From the NCBI RefSeq assembly GCF_918797505.1, contig NC_092797.1:25805372-25869371 (forward strand): a DNA stretch of 64,000 nucleotides, written 5' to 3'. The position numbers and the translations under genes were made by a program. Below, piece after piece: positions 34,843 to 47,313 of the stretch; within the stretch, counting starts at the first letter, position 1; each line of letters starts with the position of its first letter. The notes under the pieces were generated by a model that did not search any database, was not told where the DNA came from, and was given only the letters and a program-made list of their open reading frames with translations. The stretch comes from Bemisia tabaci (Eukaryota; Arthropoda; Insecta; Hemiptera; Aleyrodidae).

Positions 34843-36716
34843 ATTTGTGCGAGGGATTTAGCGGAAATACTATCTTCCTCGATTTAGGGTACAGCATGTA
34901 CAGCGTGCAACTTGGTGATTGAAAGTGGTGCATCAATCCATCAAAAAAAATTCGACAGAGTTACCTTGTCGGAGTGTCGCGCTGACGTCAGTCACCAAAT
35001 CATAATATGGAAGAATTTTCCTTCGCACATTTTTATCGCAGTGACAAAACATTGCCCGAAAATGTTCCGAGGAGACAAAACTCAAGAGATCAGGCACCGA
35101 TAGACCTCCTTCATGTGTAAGTCACTTTTGAGAATAACCTTTATTTCATTTCTCTGAGTAACGTATTCAGCCTTTAGGTCGCAGAAACTGTTCGAGAAAC
35201 TCTCCCGTTTTGAGCAATTCAATCCTTGAATAGCAGGCCAATCGTCAATTTTTTTTTTTTAAACTCGTAAGACACAATGAGACTCTGACTAAAGGTAGAG
35301 TGGAGCCACACGATTGGTTGATTATGTTCAAATCAATCCTCGTTGCCATGTTTATAGGACCAGATAATTGATAAGTCGACCTTCGATGATCGATAGCCAC
35401 TCCATTAGATAAAAAACATTCAGAGATATCGAATAATACAACTTAACAATCGATTAAGATTTCTTTGCTTTTCATCGATGAGGGGAACATTGCAGCAATC
35501 ACCCTGCTGGTCAACAAGCACGAAATTTTTTATGTGTCGTAAACGTGAAGATAACACGTACTGCCGATCAGCAAGTTTTAAATTCCAGGGTATAACTTTT
35601 GCATTTTCCGTTTAATTTTCTGGAATACAGCCAGAGTGGCTGAAATTATTCTTTTATGCAAGAGCTCAAAGCTAAGGCAATTCTTTAAAATCTAAACTTG
35701 ACAACAACGCCGTACTCGCTGATGCACTTTCAAAATGTTGTGTTTGCGGTTAGGATCTCACTTCATTAGCTTTAATGCGTTTTAGAAACCGCGGGCTGGC
35801 GTCTGGCTTGATTCTTCGCAAGGAGAGGGGGAGGGGGAGCAACGTGAGGGCTGTAAAAATAGAGAACAACGTAGTGTCAAGCGCCTCGCTGAGGAAAAAA
35901 GATGGGTTCAGAGTATGTGACCAGATTTCGCACGTACTCTTCATGTTCGTTAACTGTGGTCGAGTAAGTTTTGAAATTAGGGGAGGTTTGCACGGAGTCC
36001 ATTTCCACGTAAGCCTTCACAATTAGCAGAGACTTTATATGACAGTACCCGTGGGAAATTCAGACGCGCTAATGTTAATAAAATTCGTATCATTAGTCAG
36101 ATGCACGGGTTAAGTGAGTTTTGGGGGAGTGGGGATGGTGGCTACTTTTAAATTACGTCAGTGATGATGTGAGAGAAAAATATTATCAAAATGAGGCAAG
36201 TTCTCATCTAAAAGTCACACGTAGAGTAGAACTATGCTCAAGCCACATGGCGAAGGTGAACGGTTTGGGTGAATATCAGCAATTGAGACACGTCTCATTT
36301 AGGGTATATGGACAGGGCAGTTTTTCTATTTTATCTAATATTTGATGTTAAGATTTGTCCCATTAGCCCGAATTTCTCGGAAGAGAGGTAATTATTCTGT
36401 TGGCAAGAATTCAGTTGGGCGCATCCGCATTAAGTTAATTTCTTAGTTTTGCCAATTCGAGGCCCGGAAAAAATATGTATCTTTAAGTAATGAAAGATAA
36501 AGGGAAAAAACTTTAGAAGTTAAAGTATCCTATTATTTTGTTTCCGAGCATCTCATTGTCAACATTGCTGTGCAATACAAAATCACTATGAGATAATTCA
36601 AAACAGAACACTTTCGTTTCTACCTAGTCGTCAACTGCCTCCGAGGTGTGACTTTACTCCCATTGAAAAGAACTAAAGTTTCCCCGGAGATTCCAGTTTT
36701 GCTAGGATATGTATGT
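34843..36716. other. Non-coding, no recognised feature
   Basis: No supported gene. The complementary frames at 35750-35944 and 35775-36026 are shadows of each other. Confidence 0.45.
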
Positions 36717-36978
36717 ATATCGACGGTGTAAGTCGGTAATCACATAACTCGTTTGCGGTGTCTGAAAATCTCCGCCTCTATGTTATTTTTTTTAAAGGAG
36801 AACAAATTGACATCATTCATTGAAGTTTATGCAGAATTTTCTTCGCACAGAGAAGAAAAATCACGGTGGTTTTAAAGAATCGCCGTTGAGTTGTTTTCCG
36901 TTTAAAAAATAAAGTATGACAGGAAGTCTGCGACGTCGCAAACCGAGTTATGTGATTGTCGACTTGCACCGTCGATAT
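36717..36978. mobile_element. CGACGGTG-family MITE, copy C (intact)
   Basis: About 262 bp with ends ATATCGACGGTGTAAGTCGG and an inverse ending CACCGTCGATAT. The best preserved match to copy B. Confidence 0.88.
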
Positions 36979-37036
36979 GTAAAATAAATGTATATCTAAA
37001 TTTTAGAAAATGTTACAGCAATTTTAAAAAAAAACA

Positions 37037-37057
37037 TCTCTCTCTCTCTCTCTCTCT
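37037..37057. repeat. (TC)n microsatellite
   Basis: About ten TC units followed by GTGTATGTG. Confidence 0.9.
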
Positions 37058-39302
37058 GTGTATGTGTTACATAGGACTCTTTTAAAATTTTTAACGGAAC
37101 ATTCTGATTTTTAGGTGAGTTTTGTCAAGTATCAAAATTGTACAAAAAAATTTTTGAGTAGATTCTGAAGGAAAAAAGAGAGTGACCCATTTGCTGCGTT
37201 ACCTTTGCATGCCGTTAGTAATTTTTTTTGTCTTCGGTTTTATGGAGAGTAATGTCGATGGGAACATTCAAACATGCGACAAATCTACCCCAATAAATCC
37301 TGCATCACCATACATTGATCTCACTCGAGCACAGACGGTTATTTATTCACTGCATTTACATAATAGATAAAGAAAAGACGGCTTTTAATAGAACTCGCTG
37401 GTAGGAGGATACATTCAAAGGCTTGAATAAATCTTTTTTCTGCTTCTTTTAGTTTCTCTTCAAGTCTTTGTTAGATGGTAAATTTGTTACGAAACTGGCA
37501 ATCTTCCCAATCACTTTCTCACTTAGAAACATGAACGTGATTGAAAGTTGTCTGGTTTAAAAACCGTGGAAAGCCACGGTACCATTTTTGCGTCTCTTAT
37601 TTCTTTAAGAATTTTCTCTGAGCTATGAATCAACTGTAAACTAGGACACAAAAGTTGAAAGGTTAAAAATAATTTGTGACGTAACCTAAAATGTGTACCT
37701 ATTTTGTGCGCCTGCGGACTTACGGTAACACACAGCGATTCCTGTCTAAATAAGTAGATTAAAGCTTTCAACAAATTACAGCGAACTGAGCGAGCACACA
37801 AATTAGAAACCCTAAAAACGCAAACCAATTTTCATTTTTTTTTTCCAATTTCCATAACGCGGTCTGGTGAAAGTGCTAACCCGAGAACGGTATTTGTTTT
37901 TCCGCTAAAATTCCCCTAACTTTTCTCCCGCTGTAGCTAGTCGCCAGGCTCATTCATCTGGGAAGCAAAGTGGATTGCTTGCATGCACTAGAAACAATAT
38001 AAACTTACATGAGTGCATACTTTTAACGACGTAATTATCGGATTTGCTATGTGAAAAGATTAAGGTACTTAGAACCGCGCGGAAAATGTCAGAAACTCGA
38101 AATGAGTGTTAAATCGGTTTGCAAAGTATCCATGCGGAAGTTTCATTTCAACTTGATGAATGAAAAGGGCTATGATTAAAATGTGTCCGTAAATTACTTT
38201 AATTGTAGAAACGTAGGAAAAATAATGATGCAGAAATGGTAAGCATCTGTAAAAACCACCCAAGGTTCCATTGAACGCCAAGCCTCATAGTTATATTATC
38301 CCCCTGCATTTAATCTCAAAGCCTCCAAGGTGGTATTTAAATCAAAATGAACTATCTCCACCGTGACTTGGGCTCTGAGAGGCACCCTAATATATACTTG
38401 ACAGAGCTCATCATGTCACAATGTCTCCCTCTTTCAGTTGAATATGCCCACATGACTCACTTGCTTAATAATTATGACTTGATCACACTGCGTAGCAATG
38501 CGGTCCTAAAAATCACCCCAAACTCAGCGTTTATCGGACTAAGTTTAACGTTAAATCATCCACTACAGAAATAGATTATTTTATAGTAGGCCCAATTTAG
38601 AGATAAATAGACTGCTTAACGTTCATGTGATTCCTATACCACAGATATTTCTAGCAAGATGATTCATTAGTATTGATAGGCATAAGCCATAGATCAAGAA
38701 GTCAAAGAGAAAATTTAGCGATCCTGATGGTGGAAACGGATGGTTGCAATGGACAAATGAGCTAAGTAACAGACTAATTAACGACAACCTACGAGAGACT
38801 TTTACAGTTAGTCCATCACCCCCCTCCCCCCTAGTCTGTAACACTCACCCATTTCAACCTATTGGATCGCTCCATTTTCGCTTTGTCGGGTCCCTTGTTT
38901 TGTCCATGAACTTCAATAATCAACTTGATAGTTCTTTAGAAAACAGGTTTCCTGCACATTGTGCGGCGAGTGTTTGAGTTTACGGCATCAGTGGAGGTAA
39001 ATTCGATTAAAGGTGTTGTAAAAAAAGATCGACTCCTCTGCTTGCTGAACTCGCCGCGAGTGCAAGCAACATTAAATACACAAGTGCTCGTGGAGTATGT
39101 AGGGATGCATACATTTAATGCCTTGTATACACGCGCGCTAAGCCGTGAGTCGATGGTATCGGCCACGCTGGTGTGGGAGGTGTATTGTGTATTGTGTACT
39201 GTAAAGTGTGTGGTGTTTGCTCGTTCGCGACTGAACAGATGATGAAGTGGCGGGAAGCCGGCGCATATTTAATCCAACCTCTTCCACGGACCCCATCCAG
39301 AG
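37058..39302. other. Non-coding; holds a rival first-exon candidate
   Basis: No supported gene. 38849-38875 on the minus strand reads ATG ... TGG (MERSNRLKW) followed by GTGAGT in phase 0, an alternative first exon for the TWEEDLE gene. Confidence 0.35.
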
Positions 39303-39769
39303 ATGAATTCTAAAATGTGAAAATAGCGGATCTGCAATGTATTCTCAATGGAACATCCGTTATTTTTTACAGGAATCTTCAAAAGCTTGGGAACTGCTTA
39401 CCATATCTCTCGAGGTGCAAAATATGCTTTTTCCCAACTTTGCGGAAAGAATTTTCGTTGGAAAAAGAAAAATCAGACGAAAAAATAAACTTCAATTCTG
39501 GGAAATTATTGGGATGGATTGAATTGAGAAAAAGTGTCCGGAGAAATTCACGAGAATGTAAATTGAAGTGTCGCCAATTTAGTTTTTTGTCGTTACAAAT
39601 ATTTTGGGCAAAAAAATTGAAAAATTGAAATTGATGAATTCGAAAATGTGAAAATAGCGGATCTGCACTGTATTTTCAATGGAGCATCCGTTATTTTTCA
39701 CAGGCATCCTCGAAGGCTTGGGACCTGCTTACCATATCTCTCGAGGTGCAAAACATGCTTTTTGGCATG
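39303..39769 (+). repeat. Direct repeat, two copies 334 bp apart
   Basis: 39303-39441 and 39637-39769 share about 135 bases (AAAATGTGAAAATAGCGGAT ... CCATATCTCTCGAGGTGCAA). The second copy then diverges. Confidence 0.82.
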
Positions 39770-39927
39770 GAAGAAATTGGAGCTTCCGAATCCCAGAACT
39801 TTTGAATTTTAACGGACATGGAATGAGAGCACTGATAAGCATTCAGGCCTTTTCTAGAGTCCTTTGATACTCAGTGTTAAGACACGCCCCCCTTCATGGA
39901 GTCACAAACGGGAATAAAGATTACACA

Positions 39928-40865
39928 CCCTGGTAAAAATTGGCAGTAAAATCAGTGTTCCAAAATACCATAGACCTAAAGCCGGCTGTAAGATTTCTAA
40001 TAGCTTCTGTAGCCGGCTGTACAATTTCTTATAGCCTTTTATAGCCGATGGCAACTAAGCAACAGCCAGACGATAAAGTTTATGCTAAACGGCAATAAAT
40101 ACGGATACTAGGACTTAGTTAGTTTTTGGACTAGCGCTCTCTTTTTGTGCCGTAGTATCTTGATGTATTTTGCGAGGAATGCTCCGTACTTTCGAAGGAT
40201 GCCTGTCATTTTTAATATATTGGAGCGCCTTCAATCTCTTATGATACTGTGCAATACCTCTGGTATGAAATAGTTGCTTCAGACGCCGTGGTACGCTGCG
40301 GCGCGGCGCGGCGGGCGGGCAGCCAGCGGGAAACGCGCATTGGCGCCTTCAAGCCTAACAAGGATACTTCACGCATTGCGCAATGCGTGAAGTATCCCTG
40401 TTAGGTTTGTAGGCGCCAGTGCGTCGCCGCTCCGCTTTGTGTTAGGCTCTAATATTTAATCTTGCGGAGTCAGCGTTTTTCAACTCGTGATTTTGAAATG
40501 TTTGCACACTCTGTATGGATTATTCTCATTTTAATTGATGAAAAAAAATATGTTTTAAAGGAAAATATAATGTGTGTTTTGTAAATATTAAGGTAGTTCC
40601 GTATCAAACTTAATGATTTCCAATGCACACGGATTTCTACGCAATTTATTATAGCCTTTTATAGCCAATGGCGATAAAGTGTAAAGCCCGGCTATAGGAA
40701 CTATAGCCCGACTGTATACTTTTTTATAACTTCGTATAGCCCGGCTATATGATTTGCTCCACTTTATATAGCTTGCTATATGATTTTCAATAGCCTTTTT
40801 TAGTCGGCTATAAGAACTCCTATGGTATTTTGAAACACAGCTCCTATCGCCACTTCTTACCAGGG
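39928..40865. mobile_element. CCCTGG element, copy 3 (938 bp, TSD CA)
   Basis: Ends CCCTGGTAAAAATTGGC and an inverse with two substitutions, flanked by CA (39926-39927, 40866-40867). Same layout as the others, with the 76-bp palindrome at 40342-40417 slightly worn. Confidence 0.88.
40342..40417. repeat. 76-bp central palindrome of CCCTGG copy 3
   Basis: GGCGCCTTCAAGCCTAAC ... GTTAGGTTTGTAGGCGCC with a few mismatches, centred on GCATTGCGCAATGC. Confidence 0.88.
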
Positions 40866-41515
40866 CAAATTGATAGTTTTTCGTAATCTTTGATCGGCTC
40901 ATTTTCAAATTCCTTTTTCTGTTCCTTCTCTCATTCCACTTGTTCCTTGCCGAACCCGTAATTCCCCAGTCCCTTTCAGATTATAATCTTTGCAATTGGT
41001 GAAAATGTAATATTTATTCCCGTTAGTGACACTGTGGAGGCCTAAAATACGGGAACCAATCAGAAATGGATTCACATTGTCTTAACTCTCAGTATAAAGT
41101 GACTCTAGCCTTTTTGAGCCGTATTTCTGAGCGCATTTGAATTTATCAATGTATGACCAATGAAAGGAGTCATCAATAAGTTGAACCGCGAAAAAATAAA
41201 AAAAACAAATAAACAAATCGGTTCATTTAGGATTGATCGGAGCGTGACGGCAATATCACTCCGTTACGAGTGGTCCAAGAAGGTCCCACGAGGTCGCGAA
41301 TCCCGGCCATAAATCAGGGAAGTGCACGACTGTAAATCACTGGCTGGAACGGCTACATCTAGAGCAGCATCTGTTTCCCGGGCAGTTGAAATAATAAACT
41401 TTTTACGCTCTCACGTATAAAAGTAAGCGTAGTAAAAGGGGCGGTAAGATGCACTTACCAAATAGGATTCTCAGGACGACGCGCTGCGGCCACAGCAACA
41501 CTGTTGGCTGGTTTC

Positions 41516-41760
41516 GCTGAGGAAGAACGCCGTATGAACATCGGAAAGTTGCCAAATCTTCCCGAATAAGATATGTATTTTTGAAGAAAGTTGTGCATAT
41601 TTTTCCTTGAAATTTTCAGACATTTTAGATTAAATTGCGAAATAAATTTTCTGAAAAATCGGAGGCAAACCATTCAGAATTTTCCTAGAGAATTCTTTTT
41701 TATTGAGGGAAATATGGCAACGCCTAAATGCTCATACGGCGTTTTTCCTTAGCACGGCAG
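41516..41760. mobile_element. CTGCCGTG MITE, copy 2 (left end trimmed)
   Basis: Starts at GCTGAGGAAGAACGCCGTAT, missing the first bases, and ends TTTTTCCTTAGCACGGCAG. The interior matches the other copies. Confidence 0.85.
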
Positions 41761-41767
41761 CAGAGAC

Positions 41768-42025
41768 ATCGTCGTTCCTCGGACGAAGGAACGTAGCTAC
41801 ACTCCGAGGTTGCAAAATTGACCCGAATAATTCAGCTTTTCTCAATAATGTACCGGTGAAATTTTTCCCCCGAGATTGTTCCGATTTTTGCGAGAGATGA
41901 GAAGAAAAATCAGGAAAATTTTAAGTAGGAGATGCCTAAAATTCTCCTCATAGCAATGCGATTTATAACAGAAAATTTGGCAACGTAGGAATATAGTTAC
42001 GTTTTTTCATGAAGGGAACGACGAC
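41768..42025. mobile_element. ATCGTCGTTCC MITE next to CTGCCGTG copy 2
   Basis: 258 bp. The left ATCGTCGTTCCTCGGACG, then GTAGCTAC and GGTTGCAAAATT, is mirrored by AAATTTGGCAACGTAG ... GGGAACGACGAC at the right. Confidence 0.65.
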
Positions 42026-42595
42026 ATAATAACGACCACGGTGCTGTCTCCCGGCGCGACGGCTGGTTTTCTGTAAAGCTTTGTCCTTATTGCACTTTAC
42101 GGCATTGCTGTACAGGGCAAACCTTTGAGTTGGTCGAAATATCGAGCAAATAATGCTAAAATACTGTTTTAGCTTTAATTTTTAGCAGAAATGGATCAGT
42201 GACGAATAGAAGCACATTTGAGTTGTTCGGTCTCAAAAATTCTCTTCTGTAAAACCTGAACTGGACGACACTAGGTAAACAGAAAGTAATCAGGTCATAT
42301 CAGCCATTGCCAAATTTTATTGGTTGATTTATTCTTTTTACTGGTGGCGAAGATTCTTTTGAAAATTTCGAAGAATTTCCTCTATGACGCGAAGTAAACT
42401 CCCTGAAATCCTCAAAAGAATATGCATAACCATTTTCCTGTAGAAAAATAAATCATCCGATGAAATTTGGTAATGACCGATCCCTCTCCGCATACTACAA
42501 TAGAAGCTGCAATCATCGGAGCGTGAAAATTGACAAATTAAAATTTTGGTTGAATTTGACTGATCGAATCCAATCCAAACATAGCGGTGACTTAC

Positions 42596-42607
42596 GACTT
42601 TTCTCAT
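42596..42607 (-). CDS. Candidate first coding exon of the TWEEDLE gene (MRKV, then GTAAGT donor)
   Basis: On the minus strand ATG AGA AAA GTC is followed at once by a consensus donor GTAAGT in phase 0. Spliced to 31019 it gives MRKV-ILPWVVFLVSA-DSE, a textbook signal peptide with a basic start, hydrophobic core and AXA-like end. Cuticle genes often carry only a few codons in exon 1. The match is short, and about one such site is expected by chance in the 33 kb upstream. A rival at 38849-38875 (MERSNRLKW, then GTGAGT) also fits, and the true exon may lie outside the window. No TATA box is evident at either. Confidence 0.25.
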
Positions 42608-44310
42608 AAAGATCTAAACCAGAATTGAAATTCAAGGAAAAATGAGAGGTCCCGTATCAGAATCAAAAAGTGCGCAGAAGTATAAGAGTTACCTACTTCC
42701 AGCAGTCAACAGTAATTTTCGTTTAAACGATGAGTGATAAGTGAAGTTTTGAGTTTTTCATCAACGATAAAAAACACCCAGTTTTCGAGGCGAGCGTCCT
42801 TTTTAGAGTGCTAAATATAACGTGACATTCTTCAGTCAGCGTTAAACAAAGATGAGTGTTGTTACCCATCCTCCACATAGAAAAGAAATATCAGGCACGT
42901 TCTCAAGAAATAACGTTCAGTTTTCACCGTTTAAAAATGAGGTATGACAGAAGTCTGTAACGTGGCAAACCAAGTTAAACAAGTTCCTGGAGTTGCGCCG
43001 TCGAAATGGTATGGTTGGGTAGAGGGAGTTGAACTTAAGTCCTCCTCGTAAAATCAAATCGCCCTCCAGATTCGGGGAGCACATTAATTGTAAGCTATGT
43101 ACTTCGTCAGCTACTGGCTTTTTGGTAGTTTTGTGTGTGTAACCAAACTCAGCGCACACTGAAAGGGATGGAGTTTCAGTGGGAGCCGAAACCAGGAACA
43201 AATTAACTTTGGGATCTCAGAAATGAGTTCCAATTCTGGATCTAAATTTAAATTGTTTCATGAACGAACATTCGACCCTGTAAAAGTAGAGGCACCTTTC
43301 AGTCTTATAACTTATACAATCATTATCAGTTTCAGATTTAATGAGTTTCGCTTGAAAATAATTTCTTTCTTGTTGAAGTTGAGAAGAAGGCACGATTCAT
43401 GATTCAATAATTGCAATATTCACGGTCTCGTGGTTAAATTGAGGAAACTACTTTTTGAGGAATTTTGAGGTTACAGAAAATTAAGACATGTGTATTGAAA
43501 GTCTATGTTTGGAAAAGAAACCCTTGATTTAGGTTGTGTCATTATAAGTAGTGGGAAATGTGGGATGATTTAATGCTCACATCAAGGAAAAGTAGGTCAT
43601 TGGGTCAATTTTAAGGGCCACAAAAATAACGTCACCGAACAGGTATCACGTCTCAGGTTTTATTATTAGCCGCCCACTTCACGGCTGATCGGGATCCAAA
43701 TCGATGATAAAAGGATTCTTGGACTGACTTACGATATTTTTAAATTACTTATTTGGATTTTCAGAATACATTTTCTTTAGACGTCATCGCGAGGATAATT
43801 TTTTGTACAAAATCCGAAATACAGTAAAAAATAATGAAAACTTGAAGTTACAGCGTCAAATGGATAATAATTCTAGGTGGCGGTAGGCACCCCAATCCTA
43901 AAAAACTCCCCCTAAAAATTTGACGATAAAAAAAAAAATTCACTTGTCACTGCAACTTTGGGGGGGGGGGGGGGGAGGGGGGCAGTCAGAGAGTGTTTCC
44001 GGCGGTCAGCTGGTGCAACTGGAAATGTTGAGTATTTCCGGGAGATACACCTATACCCTTGACGCTACTATTTTGAGACAGCGTTTTTTTGGGATCAGGA
44101 GGTATTTTTTGCATTGGAAAAACTTTGACTTCATCATTTTGGAAGGAGACATTTCATCGTTACCATAACTAGAACACTGCAGTGGAATGCTCCAGCTTCA
44201 GTTAGGAAAAATAATGGGATTTGAGATCAAGTGGAAAAACTCTGTCGAATTTTAGAAATTTTTCCACTTTAAAGTGGGAAGCCTTCGGAACCAAGGACGA
44301 CTATGGACTG
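42608..44310. other. Non-coding; partial CGACGGTG end at about 42920-43010
   Basis: 42933-43008 resembles the right end of the CGACGGTG MITE (AATGAGGTATGACAGAAGTC, ending GCGCCGTCG). A G-run lies at 43960-43975. No gene. Confidence 0.45.
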
Positions 44311-44405
44311 AGGAAGAAGAAGAAGAGGAAGAAGAAGAAGAAGAGGAAGAAGAAGAAGAAGAGGAAGAAGAAGAAGAAGAGAAGAAGGAGGAGGAGGAGG
44401 AGGAG
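44311..44405. repeat. (GAA)n/(GAG)n microsatellite
   Basis: About 95 bases of GAAGAAGAGGAAGAAG then GGAGGA. A pure purine strand. The poly-Lys/Arg frame through it is not a gene. Confidence 0.92.
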
Positions 44406-44461
44406 AAAAATTATTAAAGGGCGAGGAGGAAAGATAAAGGGAGAGTGAATAATCCACTAGG

Positions 44462-45158
44462 ATATTAACATGAAAATTATAAATTCACTGAAAAAAGATG
44501 GAAGTAAATACCAACGTTCAAAAAACAAAGTTTAGGAATAACTTTCAAAATACTGTTTCAAACTATTGTATCACGATTTTATCGTCAATTTTTGCACATA
44601 CTACAAATCCGTTAGAGCCCTCCGTTTCAATGAGAAATTGAGGCAGTTCTTAAATCTGAATATCTTCAAGAGCCGCCTTAAAATTTAACCTCGAACTTTC
44701 GAGCTCACCACGGCGCGGCGGCACCAATTTTTCACATCCAGGAACTTCCTTAATTTCTCATTCTCGGAAGCCCTGATTAAGCCCCAAAGGAAACGCTCCC
44801 ACCCGCGCACACGAGCAACACTTCCTGACGAGCGTTGATTCAGAAAATCACCGGGCTCGGCCGTGTATTTACATAGTTAATTCTCGAGCCACGGACAAGA
44901 CAGGAATCGGAGGTTGCTCAGAATCGTAGGGGAGCCATTGAAAATCAACGGCTCTTTTCCGGACGTAACTTTTGAAGCTCTTTCACACACGCTTCACCCG
45001 CGCGCCTCAGCCCGAGAACCACGTATTTGTTTCCGGGTTTCAATTGGAGATAGGTGGTTCTTGTTCAACTGGGCTTTTCATCTGGAGCTGCTTTTTATGC
45101 CGGTCACTCACGGCGACCGGTCGTAAAATACGCAGACACACTCTCGCCCCCATCGGAG
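44462..45158. other. Non-coding, no recognised feature
   Basis: GC content rises at 44700-45150, but the overlapping frames at 44914-45250 show no domain. Confidence 0.4.
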
Positions 45159-45166
45159 ATGATTAC

Positions 45167-45286
45167 CAGTGCGAGGTAAAGAATCGATTATTCGGGTGCT
45201 CGTTGCGAACACCCTGTCTATCGATCCTTTCCCGTTGGTTGAAATGGTAGATCAATCGATATATCGCAAAGCACGCCAGGCCATTG
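45167..45286. mobile_element. CAGTG hAT-like MITE with ATCGATATATCGC, copy 1 (perfect 8-bp TSD)
   Basis: 120 bp flanked by ATGATTAC at 45159-45166 and 45287-45294. It shares AAAGAATCGATTATT and AATCGATATATCGCAAAGCA with copy 2. The left end is shortened relative to copy 2. Confidence 0.85.
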
Positions 45287-45294
45287 ATGATTAC

Positions 45295-47234
45295 TCCGCC
45301 TTTGATCCATCTTGAATCAAGTTGATTAAGATTTCGTGGGCGGCTGCTCCGAAAACGCATAAACTGCGTCACGCCGAATTAACAGGTATTTCTTAATCAA
45401 CGCCGGGAAAAAAGAGGGCTTTACGAGTCCTGAAAAAACAGGGATGAGGGTGGAAGGGGCGGGGGTCGGGGTTGGCGGGAGGCGAGGCACAGGAAGGAAA
45501 TGGGGTGGGGGGAGAGAGGCCGTGTTTGAATTACCCACGCCAGATTTCTTTTGATTTGAGAGCAAGGAACGGAGGCGCTGATGTCAGCTTGTTTTGGACC
45601 GATAACATACGTTTTATTCAGAGTCGTTTTATAGATGTGCCTGGCTGATACTGAGAAATATTGAGGTTAAAATTCTCGTATTTGTGACTTTTCAATGGAC
45701 TCTTAATTAATGGCGGGTATAGCCAACATAAGAGGGTACTTTTTACCGTTCAATAAAAATTCACCGTCAAACTCTTAAAATCATCAGCGCGAGGGTAAAA
45801 ATTATCACCAGATGCTAAGAATTTCTTCATGTCAACGTTTCGACTCTTATCAACAAAGAGCTCGAATGGAACACTGATAATTCGTTAGGTACTTTCAATC
45901 ATATTTTTTTTTTTTAAACAATAGCATTTTCCGTTCCTGAGTTTCAATACATGGTTATGCGGAGTTTCATTATGTGAAGAAATCTCTGAAATAATGATAT
46001 ATTTATGAGTAAATTTAACTTAATATGGGTGAAATTTGTGTAGGGTGATGATAATGCGCGATTATTTGTAGGGAATCAAAAAAACAAAAATCACTAGAGA
46101 ATTGTAAAATGTATAATAGGAAATGTTGCAGTTTTTGACCGATTTTAAGGCAAGGACGCGGTAAAATATGTCAAAACCATGACTTTTTTCTTCTCCCTTT
46201 TTTCAATGCTATTTCTCTTGTATCATGTTAATCCTTAGTCCTTTGCACGGAATCATTTACAGAGTAATTTTTTTGTAATTGAAGTGAAAGTGCCTGAAAC
46301 CTGTCCACCTGCTGTCTTGCACCATTGTCACGTGAATTCTGTATGTTTGCTCAGTTACGATGTAAACTGTACAGAACTAAACTAAAAAACTTTCAAGGAA
46401 AATTATACATACGATTTATATTATACGAAAGTAGGGAACGTTTGAGGTTAGGTGAAAAATGTGTTATCAATGATATACAAGTGACATGCAATCGCTCAAA
46501 TTCGTGAATGTAGATTTTTGTTATAATTGTTACGAATTATTTCATGATGCTTTTGTCACTTCTAACTCATGGGTAACCTTTGATACTCCCATTACAACAA
46601 AACAGAAAAAGTTTCTTTACACCCCTATTTCATGTTCTTCTTTTTCAATCTTAAGCAATAAATATTTAACTTCAAGAAAGGGCTCTAATCGCAAACTATA
46701 ATTTCACTGAATTACAAGTTTTTAGAGCAAAGGTTAGCACATCTCTCTGCATTTCAAGTGAACGAGTTTCTCAATACAAACGAAGAAAAAAACGACACAT
46801 TCATTACCTAATTGTTTGTCCTATCAAGCTATAAGTGAAAGAATTGATCAAGGCTTTCAACAAAATATTCTTCAACTTTTCAACACGGTACATCACATAG
46901 TTTCCCCATCTCTCCTTCTCTCTTCCATGGATTTCCCTCCGTTCTTGTTACTTAATTATACTTTAATTGTTATATTCTAACTAAAGATCCGCACGGAGGG
47001 TAGAGAAGGAGCAAAGTTTTTAAACCTGCCCTGACGCTTCGCGCTGCTTGAAATGATTTTCTATTTACCTCCCTTCCTTAAATTTTCCTTTCTATAGCCA
47101 CGATTAATGCCAATCTCCTCAGATACAAATTCAAAGGCAACATTATCTTTTGTATCATTTCAATTCAATGGGTGACATTCATCGGCTTAAACATTGAAAA
47201 AAATATAATAAAAGTTAGTGCATGGGAGACAAAA
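45295..47234. other. Non-coding, no recognised feature
   Basis: A G-rich strand at 45450-45520; otherwise AT-rich. No gene supported. Confidence 0.4.
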
Positions 47235-47313
47235 GGACGTATTTATGCTGAAAGGAACCATGTTGCACGCGAACCCAGTAATGCACATAGTTTCTTTTAG
47301 CATAAATACGTCC
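47235..47313. mobile_element. Tiny inverted-repeat element, GGACGTATTTATGCT ends
   Basis: 79 bp with ends GGACGTATTTATGCTGAAAG and CTTTTAGCATAAATACGTCC. Its ends resemble the TGGACG MITE family. Confidence 0.75.

Larger units (their letters stand above)
39855..41107. mobile_element. TAGAG hAT-like MITE, copy B, split by CCCTGG copy 3
   Basis: Ends TAGAGTCCTTTGATACTCAG and the inverse. Flanks GCCTTTTC (39847-39854) and GCCTTTTT (41108-41115) match at 7 of 8. Outside the insertion it matches copy A at 50876-51186 in inverse orientation. Confidence 0.83.

Noticed and set aside
44221..44457. Poly-Lys and poly-Leu frames
   Set aside because: Products of the GAA microsatellite.
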